DNA of 64,000 bases from Neodiprion pinetum (Eukaryota; Arthropoda; Insecta; Hymenoptera; Diprionidae): the NCBI RefSeq assembly GCF_021155775.2, contig NC_060237.1, positions 10,813,832 through 10,877,831 on the forward strand, written 5' to 3'. A program made the position numbers and the translations under genes. The stretch's first letter is position 1. Each line of letters begins with the position of its first letter. The notes beneath the pieces are model-generated. The model searched no databases. It was not told the DNA's origin and saw only the letters and a program-made list of their open reading frames with translations. Below, in pieces: positions 21,310-33,819 of this stretch.

Positions 21310-22418
21310 GTATTTTGCGAGGAGCGGTAGTTTAACGAGCGTCGAGCCGGATCTGTACAGATTTATAATTGGATTCAATCCGTCGCCGTCGTTTCTCGGT
21401 GAAATCAAGTTATCTATCGGCGACTACACGATGACGTTAACTCGAACCGTCTGCCTTTATAAGGGGTATATTCTTCATCGATCGAGCCAAGCCCAACAAA
21501 GGTTTTACTGCGCTTAAACCTGAAGGATCACTTATACTGCCACTCTGAGAAAAGAGAAATGAAAATTTAAATTAAGGGGCTTGTTCATCGTACCTTCTAG
21601 GAACAATAAAAAGTGCCGCGTTTCCCGGGTTATTGAAGGGACAGCAGTTGTTCTTTCGGAATGTCGACTGATCTTGCAGGTCGAAAGTCCGTTTCTGCAA
21701 ACAGTGGAGAAAGTAAGTTTCCAAATTTTCTTAAGTGTTCTCACTGTTGAAAATGATTGCGAATTTACCACACATTTACCGTACAAAAGAGTTTTCAATT
21801 TACAAAATCAGGTTGCAAATTTACAAATTTGGTGTGGCGACGTAAATCACTATGTGTTTGTCGCAAATTTACAACAAAAGTTTTTGATGTTACTAAAATT
21901 TATGATAAAATCACAACAAAGCAATTTGAATCTACTTAATTGTGTAGTAAATTTATTGTGTTTGTAAATTGAATAAATAGTAAATGTTGGGTGAATTCGT
22001 GTTCCGTATCGGTATAAAACTTCCAATACCTACAGTGTAGGAAGTTCCATTCAAAAATTTGTACCAGTGCCGAATTGTTTCGCAAGCGAGTAAAAATTGA
22101 CCCAAATCGTTGAAAACAAAGCTTCGAAATTTGTGTTTACTAGATATTAGCCCCGAAAGTCCGAAGGAATGAATCGACCGGAAGTGATGTATGTAAGTTT
22201 CGTGAATACACGACTTGAGGTAGGGTAATCTATAAGCACGAGTATCAATGTCGAGCTTTCTGGAAATCTTGAGAAATTGTCTTTCCTAGACAAGTTTCTA
22301 ATAAAGCTGTATAACCTAGATTTACAGCGGTGTAAGCGATCGCCGTAGAGGGTTGCGTTTTAGTGTCGTCGGCGACATGCAGGAAAGGCACGCTATTCGG
22401 ACAGATGCAACGGAGAAC
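21310..22418. other. Non-coding stretch with AAATTTAC-rich patch
   Basis: The first 200 bases hold an open frame out of phase with the candidate exon just upstream. At 21760-21965 the words AATTTAC, AAATTTACAA and GTAAATTTA recur many times, which gives a cryptically repetitive segment. No gene is recognised in the remainder. Confidence 0.45.
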
Positions 22419-22420
22419 TA

Positions 22421-22781
22421 CACTGAGAAAAAATTGTTGGAATTACGGAAAACGAGGTGCACCTAACCATTTTGGTAATTTTTTTAAGTTTTTGGTAATT
22501 GCGACGCAAAATCAGTATGTTCGGTTTACTCTACGTTTTTAGTTAAATAAGGCTTTAAGATCAATTTATTGTTGCACAAGCATTAAGTTTTCGCAACAGT
22601 TACAAGAAAATATACTGACAGTGATCTTAATGAGAAAGAATAGTAACGGATACTCGACTTTCCGGTAACAGCTACGAAACTAATTTTCATTTTGTACCTA
22701 GATCTATATTTTTTGATTGTGATAAGAAATGAAAATATTTAAGGACTGAGCGGTAACCGGAACTAAAAATTTCTGTCAGTG
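22421..22781. mobile_element. CACTG-ended MITE, copy 1 (internally deleted)
   Basis: This 361-bp element begins CACTGAGAAAAAATTG and ends TTTCTGTCAGTG. TA lies on both sides (22419-22420 and 22782-22783). The body, including GCAACAGTTACAAGAAAATA and GACTGAGCGGTAACCGGAA, matches the elements at 25993-26417 (same orientation) and 43731-44157 (opposite orientation). It lacks about 60 bp just inside the left end that the other two copies have. Nothing is encoded. Confidence 0.88.
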
Positions 22782-22783
22782 TA

Positions 22784-25700
22784 CCGAGGCGGAGATTGGG
22801 GCCCTGGATAACCAAGTTCACTCATATCTGCGGCTTCGTTTCGTCGTCGTTCATAAAAAATAACATCAGCGAAGTGCCAAAATAAATATTACTTTTTGCC
22901 CGAAGGAATGAACTCTTCAGCATATGTGGTTTGGTTATATACACTGAATAATTTTTTCAGATGTTGAAATTCTCCGATCCCCTCCACACAGATAGGCAGC
23001 CCATTTTATTAAAGGGTGTGAGAAATGCTAGGGTTTACGCTTTCATCACCGGTTTTTCACGCGGTTCCCTGTGGATATTATATAAACACGACGATTAATT
23101 TACCGCGGCGTTGCGTTGGAGTGAAAAGTTCCGCAAAAGCTTGAAATTGTTCTCCTGATTAGCCTAAGATTCTGCCATTCGGCTGCGTGCAGAGCACTTA
23201 TAAAAAATTAGTTTATTTGCATTTAGGAAAATTTCTTTAGCTTCTAAAAATCTTTATAGTTGGTGTACCAACAGTTGAACCGCAAATACTTGTTTATTTT
23301 CAAATAATAACTTGTTCACCCTTCTTTACCTGAAATAAACAGATCGATTATTTGTTTCAGCAAAGTGTTTGTTTTGGAAGACAACTCGAGTTGATTGAAT
23401 TTAAGAAAGATATTTATTTAAACCCGCTACGTTTCGCTCAGAAAGAAACGAAACTCTGATTACTTCGAACAGATTTTCGCTTGATTGTGAAATTGAACAA
23501 AGATATTAAAAAATATACCGAATCTAAATATCTGATTATTTTATGACCCCGAAGAGTCGAAGGGCCGATATTTCAGGTACCCACATTATAGTAACATTTC
23601 GCGTCGTTCTGACCGTGGAGATAAAAAAAAAGATGAATTTATCTGCACGCGAGAAGGACAGACTATTCGGGATTGAGGAAATGAGGGAGAGGAAGGGAGA
23701 GAGAGACAGTGGCGGAAGACCAACTGCTCAAACATGTTTCGAGGCGAAATGGCGGGCCAAAGTCGCTCCCGAGGGTGCAGAGGTGATTCCTTTCCTACGA
23801 TCAGAGTTCTCCACCTGCTGGTTAAGCCGTATTCCCGGTTCACGGTTTCCGGATCCGAGTGCCAGGTTATCCCGCTTCTCGCGCCGCCTGCTCGAATGAA
23901 ATTTTAATTTTTGATAAGGTGCCACCCCTCCCCCTTCCCTCTCGAAACCCCGGTTGGCTGCCGCTGCTGCCATTCCGAGATATTAAATATTGTAGCCGGA
24001 GGGATGTTTGCCATGGCTTGGGATTCTTGGGAAAGAACTGAAAACCGTTTAACCGGCACCGCCCGCCGCGACCCCCGCTGTTGACGGCGGACAAAGAGTT
24101 GAATTCAACGGAAGGAGATCTCGTTCAGGATGTTCATCGGGGTGCGAATTGTTGCTCTCGAATTTTCATCTGCACCCTGTGTACAGTCAAGTGGCACATT
24201 TCCCCGTTTTCCCTCCTCGTTTCCTTCCCACCGCGCACGTCCTCCGAGAACGGGAAGTATGAAAATTATATGAAACTTCGTCGTAATTGGTTTGTTCGTC
24301 AATTCTCAGCTTCACCCTCCTGATCGTTCATTCTGTAGCCAGAATTAGTACGAAATTAGGTTTCTTCAAACTTCAAATGCATCGTGACTGCGGGTATTCT
24401 TATTTTTTTCACTCGAGGTTTTGTCCCATTTTCATTGTACTCGTGCGATATTTCAAGAATCGTTTGTCGTGTTATGGGTAATAACGATTTGCGAGATTTT
24501 CTCATTAATTCCATTATGAAACAGTCGTGCGTTGAGTATTCCTCAAGATATTTGTAACAGTGAGCTAGGTATTCGAAGAACTCGTGTAAAACATGGCAAT
24601 ACGGAATTATAAAACTATAAACGAAAACTTGGACATTGCTGCTTTATTTCGAATCAATTAAAAACTGGTAAACATCTTAGATATTCGTTCAATTTCATTC
24701 TACGATGGCTCATTTTAGCCAGAAATCTATTTTATACATTGTCACGGAAACGGATTCTCTTTTTTTGTTCCGTAGGTGATGCAACGATTCAACAAGGTTG
24801 TAAAATAAAATATTGAACAACTTAAAAATCATTTTAAAAAAGTGTTTCAGTGACTTTGTAAAAAATAGTCTTTTGAATAAAATCAGCCATCGTAGAGCAA
24901 AATCGAAGAAATCTACTCGGTCTTTAACCATTCTGATGATATTCGAAGTGAAACATGGATTATGTATACCTAAGATTTCGTTTATAAATCCAGTTTTCTT
25001 TTATAATTGTATTCGTAAAGATATCTTCGTAGCTTACAAATATAATGGATTGATAAGTACTCAATATACGACTATATCGTAATAAAATAATAATCTAATG
25101 TATCAATTGTTATTTAACCAATCTTTTCAAGTTAAATTCTGCAAGATTGTAGAGCGAAACTGAAAGTCTTTGCAGAAGTGTCGGAAAATCGTGAATTTTT
25201 TCAAACTTTCCGAAAAATAGCTTGAAGCAAGTACTCAGTCTCATAGTTTTTCAGAGGCAAAATTCCCTCCGGGGTTAAATTGGCTTTTAGCACTCATTTT
25301 TCTTGTTTATACGCTAAGTGCTTTTCAAGAAGGTACTAGGTCTCGCGTTGTATGAAGGGTTTAACGCGCATTTTCTCCCTTTCATTGACCTTGCCTCCAC
25401 GCTTGATGACGCATTTTCTGACTTTACAGCTCAAAGAGAGTTCCGTTCGCTCACCTGAAGTTAAACAAGCGAGGTACAAGCTAGCCAAATTCCACAACCA
25501 GACCGCGTGACAATATATCATTGTTAGTTTTATTTTCTTTCGACGACGCGCACCTCAGAGAATGCTAAATTATCCCATCAGCGAAGAGACTAAATCTAAC
25601 ACAGAAGCGTCTATACGTACGTATACTTTATATTGCGGTGTTTTCCATTTTCGTTATATATATGATTGAGTCGACGAATTGGGCTGCTTCGCAAACAAAT

Positions 25701-25992
25701 GGAAATGGACGGTCACTAGCCTGCAGGGGTTGTTTAAACTGGCCAATTATCCCTCTGTACATATTTAGAGTAGATATCCTATCGTACGTCCATGTTTACA
25801 ATCCGCCACATCTTTCACACGTTTCTGAACGATGCTTAATTCTTGGGTTTGTGAACCTAGTCGCACGACGAATAAGCATAGTACGTACTTGAGCGTTCAC
25901 GAAAAAAGGATTTTGTACGCGGTTAAAATTTTTTTTACTTGCGGGATGTGTAATGGATATAATATCCTGTTCTGTATACTATTCGTTTATCA
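22784..25992. other. Non-coding stretch, no gene recognised
   Basis: This holds a GC-rich block at about 23680-24240 with overlapping open frames on both strands (for example 23543-23899 +), which look like composition artefacts. The rest is AT-rich. No domain, splice-flanked exon or RNA gene could be supported. Confidence 0.5.
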
Positions 25993-26417
25993 AACTGAGA
26001 AAAATTTTATTTGTTATAATAACTAGAAAAATTCAGTAAAACAGGTGTCGTTAAAAAAAACTGAATATTGTTGGAATTACGAAATACGAGGTACGCCTAA
26101 TCATTTTGCGCTATTGTCGATCCTTTTTTGGTAATTGCAACGCAAAACCAGTTGGTCGATTTACTCTACTTTTTTTAGTTAAATAAGGCTTTACCATCAA
26201 TTTATTGTTGCACGAGCATTAAATTTTCGCAACAGTTGCAAGAAAATATAGCAACAGTGATCGTAATGAGAAAGAATAGTAACGGATGTTGGACTTTCCG
26301 GTAACAGCTAGAAAACTGATTTTCATTTTCTACCTAGAACTATATTTTTCGGTTGTGGTAAGAAATGAAAATACTTAAGGACTGAGCGGTAACCGGAATT
26401 AAAAATTTCTCTCAGTG
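25993..26417. mobile_element. CACTG-ended MITE, copy 2 (full length)
   Basis: This 425-bp element is in the same orientation as copy 1. Its first base pair is altered (AACTGAGAAAAATTTT), and it ends AATTTCTCTCAGTG. It contains the roughly 60-bp left segment (with ATTTGTTATAATAACTAGAA) that copy 1 lacks. The flanking dinucleotides are no longer TA on both sides, in keeping with decay. Non-coding. Confidence 0.88.
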
Positions 26418-26609
26418 CATATCAAGTTTAATGCAATAAAATACGCTGTGATAATCTTTTGACCGAATACCTACGTATTACATACCAACTTTAGTGTACG
26501 TGAAGAAGTGTTTATTATATACGAAGGAAAATAAACGAAAAAAATAATAAATGTGGCTACGTGGAGAAATAATTACTTAAAAAAGGGACAGAAAATAACC
26601 AAGAGCCAA

Positions 26610-26913
26610 CACTGGAAGAAATTTTATTGCAATATTTGGTTTTCCGCATAGCATTTTAGGGACAAACGAGGTACAATCATAAACGTTCCTAGAATAATAG
26701 GACATTATACTATTTCTATATATATATATTAATATTATCTTGACAAGCAAGAATTACTATATGATCTTTGAAACATTGTAATAAATGTTGTGCATTTCGT
26801 TACTCACTATTGTACTTTTCACGACTGTACCGCGATTTTCCCTAAAATGCTATATTTTATTGTACTTTTGTGTATGGGGAAAAGCAAATATTGCAACAAA
26901 ATTTCTTTCAGTG
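26610..26913. mobile_element. Short CACTG-ended MITE related by its ends
   Basis: This 304-bp element has inverted ends of about 30 bp: CACTGGAAGAAATTTTATTG on the left and, on the complement of the right end, CACTGAAAGAAATTTTGTTG. A second inverted pair, GCATTTTAGGGA, lies further in (about 26648-26665 and 26836-26855), and the centre holds a TA run. Only the terminal 15-17 bp resemble the three-copy CACTG family, so both may use the same transposase while having unrelated bodies. No clear TA duplication remains. Confidence 0.8.
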
Positions 26914-29900
26914 AAGTTGTGATTTCACATCACTTTGAAGAAGGAAGCTGAATGGGAAATGAAAACGACCAGAAAAAGTGGAAAAATCGGGAAAATTACG
27001 GAAAATTAATTACGAGGGAAGAAAAGCGGGCCACCGTCTGGCTGCGGATGTATTTTTGAAACCATGAAACGCGCACGGGTTTTTGTAATTAGCCAAAACC
27101 TGTTAACTGTATCACACTTGTTGGCTGTTTTTTCTGAAATTTTTCACTTTTACCATGGAGACTTTTTTTCAACTCTGCCCTGCAGCCACGGACTGAGACC
27201 AGACCCGAAAGACGCGTCGCATCGGGACGCCATGGCGTCCACTTGTCTGCGCCGCTGTCTGCCGACAAAAGAACTGATTAATTTTCTGGTACACGAGTAG
27301 CCGCTCTAGTTATATTTCGTTGAGAGTCATCCAGCGGCAATTTATTGTGCGTGATATGTAAAGTGATTCGCTGTAGCTACGTACGATTCGTCGTCAACAA
27401 ATACTATACGTTTAAACATTTTTACTGTAAAGTTATTAATCTTCTACGACAAAATATTTGACATTGAAGGAATCCTTTCAATTCAGAATCACTCAGGATC
27501 TGTGTACGTATATAAAAAAAAAAAAAAAAAATAATACGAATTCGAATACCAACATGATTACATTCGAAATTTAGTACTCTCAAATACAAACTGTCAAAGT
27601 CGTGAATTCATGACACAACATCCTTTTACAAGAATATAAATAAAGCTATTTGAGTCACAGTTCCTTTTTCACTGCAGCCTGGCTTGTTCGATTCACGTTG
27701 AACAGATTTAGTTGAAAAAATCAAATAGGCAAAAGGTATTTTTTTACGTATCAGATAAAACTACTATTCCGATGATGAGTTCCGTATTCTTTTCGTTTTC
27801 ACATCATGAACTGCAGAAAAAAAGAAGGAATCTGGCCAATGACATCATGCAGAGTGCGGAAGTCATTAACACCGGTGAAAAAAATTAATTTCCGAGTCTG
27901 CAGTCCGATGAAATTGAATAGAATTCGCATCCCGAATAGCTGCAGGTGTATACGAATATTCCGTTATAATTGCTCGGCAGTTTTGTTGTACGTGTGGATG
28001 AATATACGTACATATATACCGACCTAGTTATGCGCCATATTCGCTGCACGGTCGTCCCGTTTCATATCTTCTCCTCTTCTTGTATCGTGTTTTAATGTTT
28101 GCGCCGGAGACTCGCAGCGAGCCTGACAATGAAACTAACCTGTTGTTGCAACTGTGTTGTTTTGCTTTTTCTTGAAAAAAAAAAATATATTCTACACCTC
28201 TGTTTCAGCCCAGCTTTTTCAGCGACGCATCTGCCTGCACGTTTTATACCTGTGACGTACCTACGTGCGGTATTTCGATGTCGGCAGAGCGACGTCGTCT
28301 CCAAGGAGGAAGGCCTCCCTCTCCACCCTCTCTGCGCGTTCTTCATCCGCGGTAGGGAACCTCGAGCGCGGACGACGGATATAAAAACGCAATTAAAACC
28401 CAGCTCAAGAAATCTACACTGCTTCATATTTCAGAGCTTCTGCATCTTAATGAGCACCCCCAACGATGTAACTTCTTCTGCAAGATTTCGGCCAGCTCGG
28501 AGAATTTTAACGGCTAACCGTGTAGATTGAATTTCAATTTTCCATCCGGTCTTTTCCTTGTACATTTTTTTTGCCCGTTATTTACATTTTCTCATGATTT
28601 GCAAAAAAATAAAAAATAAAAAAATCATTTTTGTTACTTGAAATCAATTGATAACCTATAGGTAGTTATATTGCGTGCACAGATATACACTATTATACCT
28701 AAGTGAAAGCAGATTGGTAAACTTCGGATGTGAATTATTGGCCAGCAAAAACAAGAGAAGTTTGGAAATCGTTGAGCGGAATTTTTCTACTTGTTGTTAC
28801 CGATCGTGTCAGCCATCGATCACTGTCGACCGCGTTATATTCCGGTGCCAAACACTTTGCATTCTTTATTAGCTCGCATTCGTTTCGTACACGTCGATTC
28901 GTATCGCTAATGGTACAGGCTGCACGTTTATTTGTTTAAAAGGAATCGACAGCGGATTTGAGCGCGTATATATCCGGTATCGGTTACTTAACTTTGATGA
29001 TCGAACGATGCAGCGATGCAATGATTCAGCCCGAGCTGTTATGCACGTAATACTATTTTCCAACAAACGCGTTATCTATATAACACAAGTATACAAATAT
29101 TAGGGATACAAATTAAGGTTCATCAGGCTTTCAACATAAATTTGCTGTTCAATACGAATCATTTTAATATAATTTATAATTGGTGATGATTGATAGGAAG
29201 GCGAAAATGGACGAGGATATCACACGATACAATAATGATTGAGGCAAATCTTCGATAAAAAGTTTATTATGTGTACTGCAAAAATTTTGACAGAATATTT
29301 GTCTTCGCGAAGTTGAAATTGTGAAAATTTTCAATTAATCGTAAGACCAAAGTAGGTATCCGGCAAGATAACTTTCGCATTCAAACTTTTCTCTGTTTAG
29401 ACGGCGCAGGCTTCGTTTATCGAAGCTTGTAGGTACAGCGATGATTTAATAATTACTCGCCCAAAATTGCGCGTCCTTGGAAAATGAAATACATTTTTCA
29501 CCCTGTTTATCAGTTTTAAAATTAAACCAATTGACGTCTAGCCCGAATTTTAAAGCATTACGCGGTCGCGTCAGAAGTGTGTACCACCGAGACATCCGAC
29601 ACTTTAATGCCGCCTTGTCGAGAATTTGTAATTTCACACGTGGCGTAACACGGTCCACGTGTTACTCAGTGGGGACCAACGGGAGGGAAAACAACCCCGG
29701 TTGACCGCTGTCAGCTGACCGCAGTTCGTATTTCCATTCGCCGAGACACGGACACCGCGGTCAAAGGGGATGCCACCGATCAGAACTTGGCCCACGTACC
29801 CTTTCAGGAGGAGGAGCGAAGGAATATCGACTAAGAATTTAATACAATGTAAAAAGTTGACAAAAATCTGTAGTCTAAATTTTTATTCTATACTACATCG

Positions 29901-30170
29901 GCGCAATGTTATATTATATGTAAATAATTCAAACTTATAAAGAGCGCCCTAGTTTTTGTACTTTTAACCGAAACGTCAACACGGTGTGGTACAGGGAAGA
30001 ATAATCGTCAAGACTCGGTAATTAATTATCCGCATAGGCTGAGAAACGCGAAACTGAGCTGTAAGGGAGTCTATTCGAATTTACAATTTTAGAATTTTTC
30101 TTCCCGCGGGAAACAAAAGCTAAGAAAGAAATTGACGGAAATCCGAGTCCCGATACTTAAGCACATCAAA
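26914..30170. other. Non-coding stretch, no gene recognised
   Basis: A poly-A run lies at about 27514-27531. A GC-richer patch at 28200-28400 carries overlapping open frames on both strands (28099-28530 + and 28092-28427 -), neither with a recognisable motif. A further GC-richer patch lies at 29540-29820. No gene could be supported. Confidence 0.5.
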
Positions 30171-30179
30171 GGAGGGAGG

Positions 30180-30253
<74 letters not shown>
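30171..30253. repeat. Long GA microsatellite
   Basis: A purine-rich lead-in (GGAGGGAGGGAGAGAAAG) is followed by an uninterrupted GA run of roughly 66 bp. GA runs of this length are potential GAGA-factor sites in insects; no such role can be shown here. It lies about 1.1 kb upstream of the CpG-rich 5' exon candidate. Confidence 0.95.
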
Positions 30254-30255
<2 letters not shown>

Positions 30256-30825
30256 CGTTAAGTGAATGGTTTTAATTTCCAGGAAACACTGTGGGCGAAA
30301 TGGCGGATAATGAGCGGCGTAAACGTACCGCGGGCTCTCGATATAAAAGTTGATTAATCAATAATTAAAGTAGCGCGCGTACGCGTAAAGGAGTGAAAAA
30401 ATGCAATAAAGAGAGATATAGGGAGAAGTAGAAAAAAAAAACAACTTTCAAGAGTTAACGAATTATTTGCTACGCAATGAGACGTGAGTGCAGCCGGTAA
30501 ATGCTGCAGCTGACGAAGGTAATTATCATATAACAATGAAGCGGCAGGGTGAAGGGTGGGGGTGGGGGTGGTGCTTTACGAACAGAGGGACGGACAGTCA
30601 AGGGATGTATTCAAACGGGTGGAATATCGCGCGCCGCGCGTTGCATTTGTGTGGGTGCACGTATCGCAGTAGAGAAGTGGAAGTGGGATCGGCATTGGGT
30701 GGCGGCTACGTGTACTTATTATCGATATCACACCATAGCTGCTGGCACGGGACTTGCATAGTGTGAAGTTGGATACCGAGCGAATTAGAGAGATAGATAG
30801 CGGGAGAGAGGGAGGAAGGGAGGGG

Positions 30826-30859
<34 letters not shown>

Positions 30860-31319
30860 AGGCAGCGACGGCGAGCAGGGACACAATAGCGAATAGTACG
30901 TAGGTAGGTTTAATACGTATACAACGTAGATACACAACGTACGTACGAGGCTAACGTAGAGAGAAGGCGGCGGACTATACACGCCGTGCGACAACAGTAC
31001 AAAAATCAATACAACTTGGCCCCCCCGCTTAGAAAGTATTGTCCGTTAACGGGACGGCGTAAAAATTGGGAGAGAACCGAGCTTCGGGGTTGTTTATCAA
31101 TTTTTTCCATTATTCTTTTTTCTATTTCGAGTTTGAAAACGCCCCTTCCCTGACGAACGTCGGGAAGAGGTGAACCGAGTGACAAATCGACAAGTCGATT
31201 CACATCCGTTGGCGATGGGGGTACAGGGTTAAGAGAGCGTGCATAAATTCGTTACGTAAAACAAGGCTAGAGACGAAATTAAATCGAGGAAATCGATCGC
31301 GGTGGTGAAAGTCTCGTCC
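30254..31319. other. Upstream region with a second GA-rich tract
   Basis: A second imperfect GA/GGA tract lies at about 30801-30861. A short G-rich run (GGGTGGGGGTGGGGGTGG) is at 30555-30572. Open frames on either strand derive largely from these repeats. The segment leads into the CpG-rich block. Confidence 0.5.
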
Positions 31320-31938
31320 CGTTTCCAGGGAAGTACACCCGGTGGTGATAGGGAGCTTTTTCATCCCGCGGAGAAAAAAATTTCTCATCGAACGTATCCC
31401 CCCTCCATTCCCTCGGAGCCCTCCGTCAAGCTCTATTCCATCCTCGCCCGCGTTTCAACTTCGCCGTGACCACCGTGAGGCGAATTTTAATTCCCACTCG
31501 TTAGCCGCTCTCGCTCCTTTTCCGCCCTCGCCGAACAAACGCCGGCGACGCGCGAGCTTTCCTGCAAGTCAATACCTGTCAGGCCGCCCGCCGCCCAGTA
31601 GTCTCGGTCCGTATTCGTACGGCGAGAGCTTCGCGGCGCTGCTGAGCCGAAACGCGAAAACCACCCCCTCACAAGCGCCACGGCGGTCGGACCGTGAACC
31701 AGCACCGTTCGCTCTAACCTATTTGCGGCTCCGTGGACCCGTGCGGTGCACGATCCCGCCTCACTTTCGCCGTGATTATCCTTCGAATATTCGAATACAG
31801 GACGAGGCGAAATTAATATCGACACGGTTTTGCCCTGTGTGTGTTTACCAGTGACATCCGCGCGCCGAGGAGCTTGCAGTTTTTTACTCCGAGGCATCGT
31901 CCGAGTTCCGAGCATCCTGACGCCGATCACCCTCTATG
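31320..31938 (+). other. Probable CpG-rich 5' exon ending in ATG at a splice donor
   Basis: This GC- and CpG-rich block is sharply different from the AT-rich flanks. It ends CCTCTATG followed at once by GTAAGCG (donor GT at 31939-31940), a strong splice donor. If ATG 31936-31938 is the start codon, this is a 5' untranslated exon whose first codon abuts the intron, an arrangement found in some animal genes. Upstream GA tracts would suit an insect promoter region. The left edge and the transcription start are not resolved. Long open frames within it on both strands (31342-31854 + and 31487-31930 -) are best explained by the lack of AT-rich stop codons. A pyrimidine tract with CAG at 31986 follows but would give only a 48-base intron. 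No downstream coding exon was identified. Confidence 0.45.
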
Positions 31939-31940
31939 GT

Positions 31941-33819
31941 AAGCGTTCCTGCACTCTCGCCTTTTTTTTCTTTTTTCCCCACCCAGCAGCGTAACGCGTG
32001 TCGTTTTTTTATGGGCCTACTTTTTTTCTTTCCTCTACGCTAGGTGTAACGGTGTTTCTCTTTTTGTCGTGTCCGTTTTATTTCTCCGCTTTATGCTCGC
32101 AAGGAGCGTAATATTGTAATTGCCGCTCTGGAATTCATCAGCTGTGCCGAATCAACGTAACGGGGTGGAAATTCCGTATCTGACACCTTTTTCAAACCGA
32201 GTTTCTACGTGACCGCACAAATTCTTGCCTTCGCTGATCAGTGGAAAGTTAATTATTTATTTAACGAAACAAACCGCACCGCGGTACGTAACTGTCACAC
32301 GTGAAAAGGCGATTGATTTTCAAAATAGTGGGACGATGATGAATAAAGGCTGCAGGTAACGTGGCGGAGCATGCTTAATCTCTTATCAATTATGGATAAG
32401 TTAATTTTTCTCGTTATTGTATGTATTTTTTCCTTTTCCAATTCTCTGTTTCGCGGTTACTCGAATGAACATGAATGTCCGTTTAGTTTCGCCGAATAAC
32501 GAATAATCATTGACGCTTTACAAAGTAGAAAAGAAAAAATAAATAAAAAGAAGAGAAAACACTTGAGTGGCAAAAATTAATTCAACGTAGACGGAAGAAT
32601 AAAGCGACGAAAGATACGAGTGAAAAAAAAGTAAGCATCACTTCCTTAGAATTTAATATTTTCACGAGTATAATTTCAAGGCTCCTGAGACGGGGATGCT
32701 TTTCGGCAGTTTTCCGCATTGTGCACGTTTTACCGCAGCGCGCTTTTCCGCGTACAGCCTGTTAGAGGTGTATACGTATATTTTTCTCGGCACCGTGCCG
32801 ACTGTCGCTTGTTTCTTTTTTTGTCTTCTTATTTCTTCCAGCTTTTCTTCCTTTTCCCATTCTCTTTTCCTCCGACTGTCTTTTCCTCCCGCGGCTTCGA
32901 TGGCAGATAATAATACCTTTGAAAACACTACGTTCAAACAACAACTCACGGGTATTGTCAGTTTTCTGGCACACAACGTACACGTATGTCTGACCACCCA
33001 CCCACTATAATAGTCACCACCTATACGCATTGTCGTAAAGTTCTTTACCCATACGCGGCGGACGGAAGCTTTCGCAATAAGGGAAATATATTGTGAGGAT
33101 CGGACGACCTACCGACGAGTTTTATCTACCTTTTAACGTTTGAATTTTCATTGGGGTAGGTCACGCTCCATCCCGTAATTTTTTCCCTCCCCCATGGATC
33201 TCTATCTCCCGCCGCACTCGCATTGTCGGAGTTTATGATATCGAGCCGACGAATGGACTGCAAAATTATACGCGGGGAGGCCGTTTTAGTTACGATTATA
33301 TCATTTTGCTTTTAATATTTCTCGCGAGAATTTCGGAGAAATTTGCATTCAATTTTGGCCCGGGCTTCAAGGTTGTAGAAATAATATCTCGGATGTCTGT
33401 GCCGCTATCAATGTGAAAAAGGTAATCACTCTTCATCGTTTCCATATTCCAAACTCACGAAAATTCTTACTCTTGCTGTACAGTGAAATAATATTTCCTC
33501 TCAAAATTTGAGAAATTATCACCAAGCTCATGCATTGCACAAAAGACAACTTTGGAAAGATGATAATAAATAAACCACAAATAGGTTTCAGAAGGCCTGA
33601 GCCTTCATTCGTCCAACTATTTTTCTTTCTTCAATGTTATAAAAATTAATCATAGCGTAACTGGCAATAGTCTTGTAATGAAGCGTTACCAAAAATTTTT
33701 CACGAATCGTCAATCCGTGATATGTACGAACTGTTCAATCCTAACTCGACCAACGATTTTCCCTCACCATTTTTGATTTCATTCACAATTTTTTATACTA
33801 TCTTCCTAACCTTGAATAG
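31941..33819. other. Probable intron or intergenic stretch
   Basis: Pyrimidine-rich runs directly follow the donor at 31939. A GC-richer patch at 32700-33010 carries overlapping frames on both strands without recognisable content. The rest is AT-rich. Confidence 0.45.

Noticed and set aside
31342..31854. 170-codon open frame on the plus strand (and 147 codons on the minus strand at 31487-31930)
   Set aside because: The plus frame opens with GTG rather than ATG. Both frames lie in a CpG-rich block where stop codons are rare, and the composition is low-complexity (P, S, R-rich). A 5' exon explains the block better.
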